DNA of 5,434 bases, from NCBI GenBank assembly GCA_030018895.1, contig JASEHM010000078.1:1-5434 (forward strand). Reading direction: 5' to 3'. Source of the DNA: Candidatus Omnitrophota bacterium (GTDB taxonomy: Bacteria > Omnitrophota > Gorgyraeia > Gygaellales > Profunditerraquicolaceae). Both the position numbers and the translations under genes were made by a program. This document shows positions 1 through 3,772 of the stretch, piece by piece (positions within the stretch are counted from its first letter, which is position 1; every line of letters starts with the position of its first letter). The notes beneath the pieces were generated by a model. It made no database searches. It had not been told where the DNA came from and saw nothing but the letters and a program-made list of their open reading frames with translations.

Positions 1-268
1 CATACGGTGTGGCTTTGGTTAAAGGAAGCCAAACCACTGCCTTCTGGCTTGCAGGACTCGCAATGACGGTGTTTTTGTCATTATGACACAGTCTGCTTAT
101 GGCCTCGCTCGGAATGACACACAGGAAGATTGCTTGGCAGAATTTACATACTTTGAGCGAAGCGAATATGCCTGCAATAACACGATACTTCGCTTATAAC
201 CGGTATTTTTTATTTCCCTTTGTATCTCAATACCTTATATAAATCCTTCCACAAAAATAACGAAATAA
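1..268. other. Non-coding repeat-rich stretch, no gene recognised
   Basis: No reading frame with recognisable content is visible on either strand. The stretch is mostly short palindromes and repeat debris. GTGGcTTTGG pairs with CCAAACCAC (9-18 and 29-37), AATGAC pairs with GTCATT (62-67 and 77-82), and GTCATtATGAC lies at 77-87. GACTCGCAATGACGG (56-70) and CCTCGCTCGGAATGACAC (103-120) resemble the ends of dispersed palindromic repeats, like the GGGAATGACGCC end of the element in the GyrA intein. TTGAGCGAAGCGAATATG (153-170) is followed by an open frame of only 24 codons (168-242), too short to claim. This is downstream of the tRNA region on the minus strand, and no T-tract terminator is apparent. 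Confidence 0.6.
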
Positions 269-271
269 CTA

Positions 272-411
272 AATTAAATGACCCCAAGGGGATTTGAACC
301 CCTGTCGCCCCGCCTACGGCGGGGTGTCCTGGACCAGACTAAATTAAATGACCCCAAGGGGATTTGAACCCCTGTCGAGAGCTTGAAAAGCTCTTGTCCT
401 AGGCCAGACTA
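272..411. repeat. 70-base tandem duplication covering most of tRNA-Glu
   Basis: Two abutting 70-base units, 342-411 (inside and just past the intact tRNA) and 272-341. Each begins TAGTCTGG on the minus strand and ends GGGGTCATTTAATT. Plus-strand 268-306 and 338-376 are identical over 39 bases. The units differ mainly in the anticodon arm, and by two changes in the D arm (GGCCTAGG versus GGTCCAGG). Confidence 0.9.
279..341 (-). pseudogene. Partial tRNA-Glu duplicate with altered anticodon arm
   Basis: A 3' tRNA-Glu copy beginning in the D loop (AGTCTGGTCCAGGAC), with a perfect T arm and 3' acceptor strand TGGGGTC plus A, but no 5' acceptor strand or 5' half of the D stem. The anticodon arm is replaced by a perfect 7-bp GC stem, CCCCGCC-GTA-GGCGGGG (minus strand, 324-308). 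If drawn as a normal 5-bp stem with 7-base loop, GTA (Tyr) would fall at the anticodon, but C would replace the invariant T33. It is almost certainly non-functional as a tRNA. Its TGGGGTC could compete with the genuine 3' strand for the single GACCCCA of the intact gene. Confidence 0.78.
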
Positions 412-423
412 GACGATGGGGTC
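349..423 (-). tRNA. tRNA-Glu (anticodon TTC)
   Basis: A complete 75-base cloverleaf on the minus strand. The acceptor strand GACCCCA (423-417) pairs with TGGGGTC (356-350), with discriminator A at 349. The D arm lies in TCGTCTAGTCTGGCCTAGGAC. The anticodon stem AGAGC/GCTCT encloses loop TTTTCAA, so positions 34-36 read TTC, decoding GAA and GAG. The T arm is AGGGG-TTCAAAT-CCCCT. CCA is not encoded (ATTT follows). The first 25 bases are shared with the 3' end of the GIY-YIG ORF on the same strand. Transcription and 5' processing of the tRNA would therefore cut the end of that mRNA. Confidence 0.95.
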
Positions 424-665
424 AAGTTATTTAGCAATTTTTTAAAAGCCTCTCCGCCCTTGTAACTTTTTATTTGTTTTTCCCTTAGGACAGCTTCAGG
501 CCTTGTCGAATATTTCTCGTAATGCACTATCTCAAATGGCCCGCGATATTTTACAGATGCTGATTTTTCCCTATTGTGATCCTCTAATCTTCTTTCTAAA
601 TTATTTGTATAACCTGTATAATGCCTATTATCTTTTTTACTACGGAGTATATAAACCCAATACAT
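399..665 (-). CDS. Small stand-alone GIY-YIG nuclease (YhbQ/UPF0213-like), C-terminus overlapping tRNA-Glu
   Basis: An 88-residue single-domain GIY-YIG endonuclease family protein. MYWVYILRSKKDNRHYTGYT gives the VYIL...YTG equivalents of GIY-YIG at residues 4-7 and 16-18. The conserved Arg is in NLERRLEDH (25-26), and the candidate metal-binding Glu is in REKQIK (Glu62). The domain is complete and of normal length for the family. The biological substrate of these short proteins is generally unknown. The ATG at 663-665 starts immediately after a tRNA-Glu remnant. The last seven codons (TPSSSLA) and the TAG stop lie inside the intact tRNA-Glu gene (423-349), so the tail is a translation of tRNA sequence. 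With the upstream remnant, the gene is framed by 29-base direct repeats. That suggests acquisition or duplication as part of a tRNA-linked cassette. It may be read from the gyrA transcript, as no separate promoter is evident. Confidence 0.87.
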   Translation of the reverse strand: MYWVYILRSKKDNRHYTGYTNNLERRLEDHNREKSASVKYRGPFEIVHYEKYSTRPEAVLREKQIKSYKGGEAFKKLLNNLTPSSSLA

Positions 666-705
666 GTTTTGAGCCCTGTCCTAGACCAGAATAGACGATG
701 GGGAC
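666..705 (-). pseudogene. Decayed tRNA-Glu fragment upstream of the nuclease gene
   Basis: On the minus strand, 705-677 matches the first 29 bases of the intact tRNA-Glu (423-395) at 26 positions, including CCCCATCGTCTA and CTAGGACA (acceptor strand and D arm). It then reads GGGCTCAAAAC. Because CTAGGACA is followed by a stretch like the T arm (ACAGGGGTTCAAAT in the intact gene), one reading is that the anticodon arm was lost between the GAC repeats. No 3' acceptor strand follows, so it cannot be a working tRNA. It ends directly before the ATG of the GIY-YIG gene, and its AGGG, 8 bases before that ATG, may act as the ribosome-binding site. Confidence 0.72.
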
Positions 706-735
706 ATATTTACTCCTCCCATATTTACTCCTCCT
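706..735. repeat. 15-base tandem duplication at the gyrA stop codon
   Basis: Two adjacent copies of ATATTTACTCCTCC(C/T), 706-720 and 721-735, match at 14 of 15 bases. On the gene strand each copy contains GAGGAGTAAATAT, so the last gyrA glutamate codons and TAA are repeated. The duplicate also gives a second in-frame TAA after TAA ATA TGG GAG GAG. The outer copy abuts the decayed tRNA-Glu fragment exactly. Confidence 0.75.
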
Positions 736-3700
736 CGGCAACTACATGGGCAACACTGGAAACACGATCCTTATCTTCTAACTTTATCAGGCGCACCCCT
801 TGAGCAGAGCGGCCGGTTTCACGGATATCCTTAACAGCGCAGCGCAGGAAAATCCCGTTTTGCGTAATTACCATTAACTCATCTTTATCAGTAACAGACT
901 TTAGGCTTGCTGCTTCGCCGTTTTTATCCGTAACCTTTATATTAACCACGCCTTTTCCGCCGCGAGAGGTTAGCCGATAATCATCAATGGTTGTACGTTT
1001 GGCAAAACCAAGCTCAGTAACTGTTAATATTGTAGAATCTTTTTTAGGAACCGCCATACCAATTACTTCATCTTTTTTAGACAACCTGATTCCGCGCACG
1101 CCCTTAGCGCCTCTACCCATATCACGCACCTTGTTTCCAGAAAATCTTATAGCCTTACCCTGGCGCGTCCCAATAAGCAGCTCCTGCAAGCCGTCAATAA
1201 GCTCAATGCTCTTTAACTCATCATCCTTTTCTAAGGTAATCCCGATAATCCCGCCTTTACGCGCATTAATATAGGCGTCAAGCTGGGTTTTTTTAATCAA
1301 CCCTTTTTTTGTCACCATCACTAAATATTTATCTTCGCTAAATTCCTTTATTGGAATAGTAGCGCTTATCTTAGCGCCGGCCTGTATCTGAAGAATATTG
1401 ACAATAGCCCTTCCTTTGGAAAGTTTGCCTGCCTGTGGAATCTCATAAACCTTCAACCAATGCACCTGGCCTTTATCCGTAAAAACTAAGAGATAATCTT
1501 TTGTAGAAGCCACAAAAAGACGTTCAGTAAAATCCTCTTCTTTAACCTCTGCGCCGGTTGTGCCTTTACCTCCACGCTTTTGTTTTCTGTAGGCGCTTAC
1601 TGGCAGGCGCTTAATATAACCGTTGTGGCTTACAGTAACCACTACATCTTCTTCGGCAATTAAGTCTTCTATCTCCAGCTCCTGCGCCTCCCCTACTATA
1701 TCAGTCCTACGTTCATCCCCATATTTTTTCTTTAAATTTTCCAATTCCTCTTTAATAATGGCCTCTACCTTTTTTTCTAAAGCAAGGATAGCCTTACAGA
1801 TTTCAATTTTTTTAAGGAGCTCTGCATACTCAGCGTCAATTTTATCGCGCTCTAAGGCAGTCAAGCGCTGAAGCTGCATCTCTAAGATCGCCTGCGCCTG
1901 CACAGAGGAAAGTTCAAACTCCTGTATCAGGCGCTCTTTTGCCTGCTCTGTGCTTTTAGAAGTTTTAATAGCCTTAATAATCTGATCAATATATTTTAAG
2001 GCAATTTTCAAGCCTTCCAAGATATGCGCCCTTTTTAGGGCCTTATCTAAATCAAACTGCGTCCGGCGCCGAATAATTTCTTTTCTGTGGCTGATATAAT
2101 ATTCTAATATCTGACGCAAATTCAAAACCCGCGGCCGGTTATCCACCAAGGCAAGCATAATGATTCCAAAGGTAACCTCTAATTGCGTATGCTTAAAAAG
2201 TTGATTTAAGATTATCTGCGATTCAACATCACGCTTTAACTCAATTACAACGCGCATGCCGTCCCTATCAGATTCATCGCGAATATCAGAAATTCCTTCT
2301 ATTTTTTTCTCATCCACCAGGCCTGCAATAGCCTCAATAAGGCCTGCCTTTTGCACCTGATAAGGAATCTCTGTAACCACAATTAAATCCTTCCCTGTCT
2401 TTTGATGTTCTATACTCGCCCGACCGCGCACAGTAAGTTTTCCCCGTCCGCTCTCATACGCATCCTTAATGCCCTGCTTGCCGCAAATTACTCCTCCAGT
2501 AGGAAAATCCGGCCCTTTGACATAACGCATCAGGTCCTTAATTTGGGCCTGCTGATTATCTAAAAGATAACTAACCGCATCAGCAATTTCATTTAAGTTA
2601 TGCGGCGGGATATTAGTAGCCATGCCTACGGCTATACCGCTTGAGCCATTAATCAAAAGATTGGGCAGGACCGCCGGCAATAAAAGCGGCTCCTGTAATG
2701 AGGCGTCAAAATTCGGGCCGAAATTAACTGTGTCTTTATCAATGTCTGCCAGCATCTCATCGGAAATAGAGGCAAGCCTGGCCTCTGTATACCGCATAGC
2801 TGCCGCGCTATCGCCATCAACTGAATTATGCACAAACACACCGCTTGCAAGAGCAAAATTATGGGTATTTTCTATTGTCAAATCATAAACATCCTCGCAT
2901 TTTTTAATGAATTCTATTTTTTTAACCTTATGGTTTCTATTTATTTCATTTTTATCTGACAATTTCAGTAACAGTTCGGCTTCCGGAAGTTCTCGCCTCC
3001 CGTTTTTGTCATGCCCGTGAAAACGGGCATCCATTCTGTCATGCCCTCTCTGGATTCCCGCTTGCGCGGGAATGACGCCCTGATTTACTTCTGAACGCTG
3101 AACTGTTACCAATCTCAAATACAGCGGCGTTAAAGACTCGCCTGTTATAAGATCCTCTGCTTCTTTATATGTTCCATTCAATAACATAAACTTATGATTC
3201 AAAGTACATTTGATTTCTTCACCGTTATCCAAATACACTTTCATTATTTCAGCATCCCTTTTTGTCAATCTTGGCTTTTTTATCTCAGCAATTTTGACAT
3301 AACCATCTACGGCAATCGTATAAGTGTAATTTTTTTTACCTGCTTTATATTCTTTGATTAATTCCTCAAAACTCAGGTTCCGGCCATCAGTCAATTTTAC
3401 CTTTGTGTCTTTGGTAAAACAGCCAAAATTTCCCTGGCCGTCAACCAATGGATAACGCAGAGAAAAATCCTGGGCCATCCTCACCAAAGTATCGTAAACA
3501 GCAGCATCTCCATGCGGATGATATTTTCCCAAAATTTCCCCAACGATACGCGCGCATTTTTTATAGGGTTTTGGATACTCAAGGTTCAATTCCTTCATCG
3601 CAAAAAGCGCGCGCCGATGCGCCGGCTTAAGGCCATCGCGCACATCAGGCAAAGCCCTGCCTACAATTACGCTCATAGCGTAATTCAGATAGGAATCCTT

Positions 3701-3751
3701 TACTTCTTCCTCAATGTCCCTGGGGACTATTTTTTCATTGCGGGTATACAT
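725..3751 (-). CDS. gyrA: DNA gyrase subunit A precursor containing an intein
   Basis: DNA-cleaving and rejoining subunit of gyrase. The precursor is 1008 residues and becomes about 809 after removal of the 199-residue intein, a normal GyrA length. The N-terminus (MYTRNEKIVPRDIEEEVKDS, LNYAMSVIVGRALPDVRDGL) and winged-helix region ARIVGEILGKYHPHGDAAVYD are typical. The catalytic Tyr of AAAMRYTEARL is precursor residue 321, or 122 after splicing, the same number as in E. coli. A coiled-coil segment follows (EMQLQRLTALERDK onward). The C-terminal beta-pinwheel contains the GyrA box QKRGGKG (1562-1582), which separates GyrA from ParC. The quinolone-contact position equivalent to E. coli Ser83 is Ala here. 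The ATG at 3749-3751 fits the family N-terminus. It lies 21 bases after gyrB and has only a weak purine-rich leader (AAGCGAAGCGAGAT) rather than a clear Shine-Dalgarno. The protein ends VVAEEE, then TAA. Confidence 0.97.
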   Translation of the reverse strand: MYTRNEKIVPRDIEEEVKDSYLNYAMSVIVGRALPDVRDGLKPAHRRALFAMKELNLEYPKPYKKCARIVGEILGKYHPHGDAAVYDTLVRMAQDFSLRYPLVDGQGNFGCFTKDTKVKLTDGRNLSFEELIKEYKAGKKNYTYTIAVDGYVKIAEIKKPRLTKRDAEIMKVYLDNGEEIKCTLNHKFMLLNGTYKEAEDLITGESLTPLYLRLVTVQRSEVNQGVIPAQAGIQRGHDRMDARFHGHDKNGRRELPEAELLLKLSDKNEINRNHKVKKIEFIKKCEDVYDLTIENTHNFALASGVFVHNSVDGDSAAAMRYTEARLASISDEMLADIDKDTVNFGPNFDASLQEPLLLPAVLPNLLINGSSGIAVGMATNIPPHNLNEIADAVSYLLDNQQAQIKDLMRYVKGPDFPTGGVICGKQGIKDAYESGRGKLTVRGRASIEHQKTGKDLIVVTEIPYQVQKAGLIEAIAGLVDEKKIEGISDIRDESDRDGMRVVIELKRDVESQIILNQLFKHTQLEVTFGIIMLALVDNRPRVLNLRQILEYYISHRKEIIRRRTQFDLDKALKRAHILEGLKIALKYIDQIIKAIKTSKSTEQAKERLIQEFELSSVQAQAILEMQLQRLTALERDKIDAEYAELLKKIEICKAILALEKKVEAIIKEELENLKKKYGDERRTDIVGEAQELEIEDLIAEEDVVVTVSHNGYIKRLPVSAYRKQKRGGKGTTGAEVKEEDFTERLFVASTKDYLLVFTDKGQVHWLKVYEIPQAGKLSKGRAIVNILQIQAGAKISATIPIKEFSEDKYLVMVTKKGLIKKTQLDAYINARKGGIIGITLEKDDELKSIELIDGLQELLIGTRQGKAIRFSGNKVRDMGRGAKGVRGIRLSKKDEVIGMAVPKKDSTILTVTELGFAKRTTIDDYRLTSRGGKGVVNIKVTDKNGEAASLKSVTDKDELMVITQNGIFLRCAVKDIRETGRSAQGVRLIKLEDKDRVSSVAHVVAEEE
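2825..3421 (-). other. Intein in GyrA (199 aa) carrying an in-frame repeat insertion
   Basis: Self-splicing element, precursor residues 111-309, inserted at GNFG|SVDGDSAAAMRY. Splicing residues are present: Cys1 (3419-3421) in CFTKDTKVKLTDGR, block B CTLNHKF with Thr73 and His76, block F VYDLTIENTHNFAL, block G GVFVHN ending His198-Asn199, and extein Ser+1. It aligns without gaps to the neighbouring GyrB intein over roughly the first 100 residues (shared LTDGRN, GKKNY, YTI, LDN, EEI, HKFML) and over the last 40 (THNFALA, FVHN). There is no endonuclease domain. Its 55 extra residues relative to the GyrB intein are mostly a translated palindromic repeat at 2968-3109. Without that repeat it would be about 151 residues. 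The site differs from the well-known mycobacterial GyrA intein, which sits after the catalytic Tyr (RY|TEAR). Splicing after the repeat insertion is likely but unproven. Confidence 0.94.
2968..3109. repeat. Palindromic MITE-like repeat inserted in frame within the GyrA intein
   Basis: The element has imperfect 23-base inverted ends (2968-2990 and 3087-3109) that share 19 of 23 positions, beginning GTAACAGTTC on each strand. CA lies directly outside both ends (2966-2967 and 3110-3111), compatible with a 2-base target duplication. 142 + 2 = 144 bases is exactly 48 codons, so the frame is kept. The core (about 3005-3079) holds two perfect hairpins, ATGCCCGT-GAAA-ACGGGCAT at 3011-3030 and ATTCCCGC-TTGC-GCGGGAAT at 3054-3073. 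It also holds the outer pair GTCAT (3009-3013) and ATGAC (3072-3076). On the minus strand it is read as VTVQRSEV, then VIPAQAGIQ and MDARFHGHDKN. This is the peptide typical of a very widespread dispersed repeat family in bacterial genomes. Whether the outer ends belong to the same element or are an older, nested repeat is uncertain. Confidence 0.82.
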
Positions 3752-3772
3752 ATCTCGCTTCGCTTGAACTCT
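3752..3772 (-). promoter_or_regulatory. gyrB-gyrA intergenic leader with AGCGAAGCGA motif
   Basis: The 21 bases between the gyrB stop and gyrA start read, on the minus strand, AGAGTTCAAGCGAAGCGAGA plus T, directly followed by the gyrA ATG. No good GGAGG is present, so AAGCGAAGCGAG is the only purine-rich candidate for ribosome binding, or translation is coupled to gyrB. The same AGCGAAGCGA core, followed within a few bases by TATG, recurs at 156-170 on the plus strand. Confidence 0.4.

Noticed and set aside
154..195. A rho-independent terminator formed by AGCGAAG/CTTCGCT
   Set aside because: The loop is long, and no T-run follows on either strand.
279..341. A functional tRNA-Tyr (GTA) gene
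   Set aside because: The 5' acceptor strand and half of the D stem are absent, T33 is missing, and the body is that of tRNA-Glu.
272..411. A CRISPR array from the 39-base repeat
   Set aside because: There are only two copies, and the repeated sequence is the T arm and acceptor end of tRNA-Glu.
2653..2856. A 67-codon minus-strand frame overlapping gyrA
   Set aside because: It is an out-of-frame reading of well-conserved gyrA sequence around the catalytic tyrosine, with no features of its own.
2995..3115. The extra ~50 residues of the GyrA intein as a homing endonuclease remnant
   Set aside because: The DNA is a palindromic repeat with two perfect hairpins and inverted ends, and no LAGLIDADG, HNH or GIY-YIG motif is visible in the peptide.
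725..3751. parC instead of gyrA
   Set aside because: A clear GyrA box QKRGGKG, a multi-blade C-terminal domain and direct linkage to gyrB favour gyrase.
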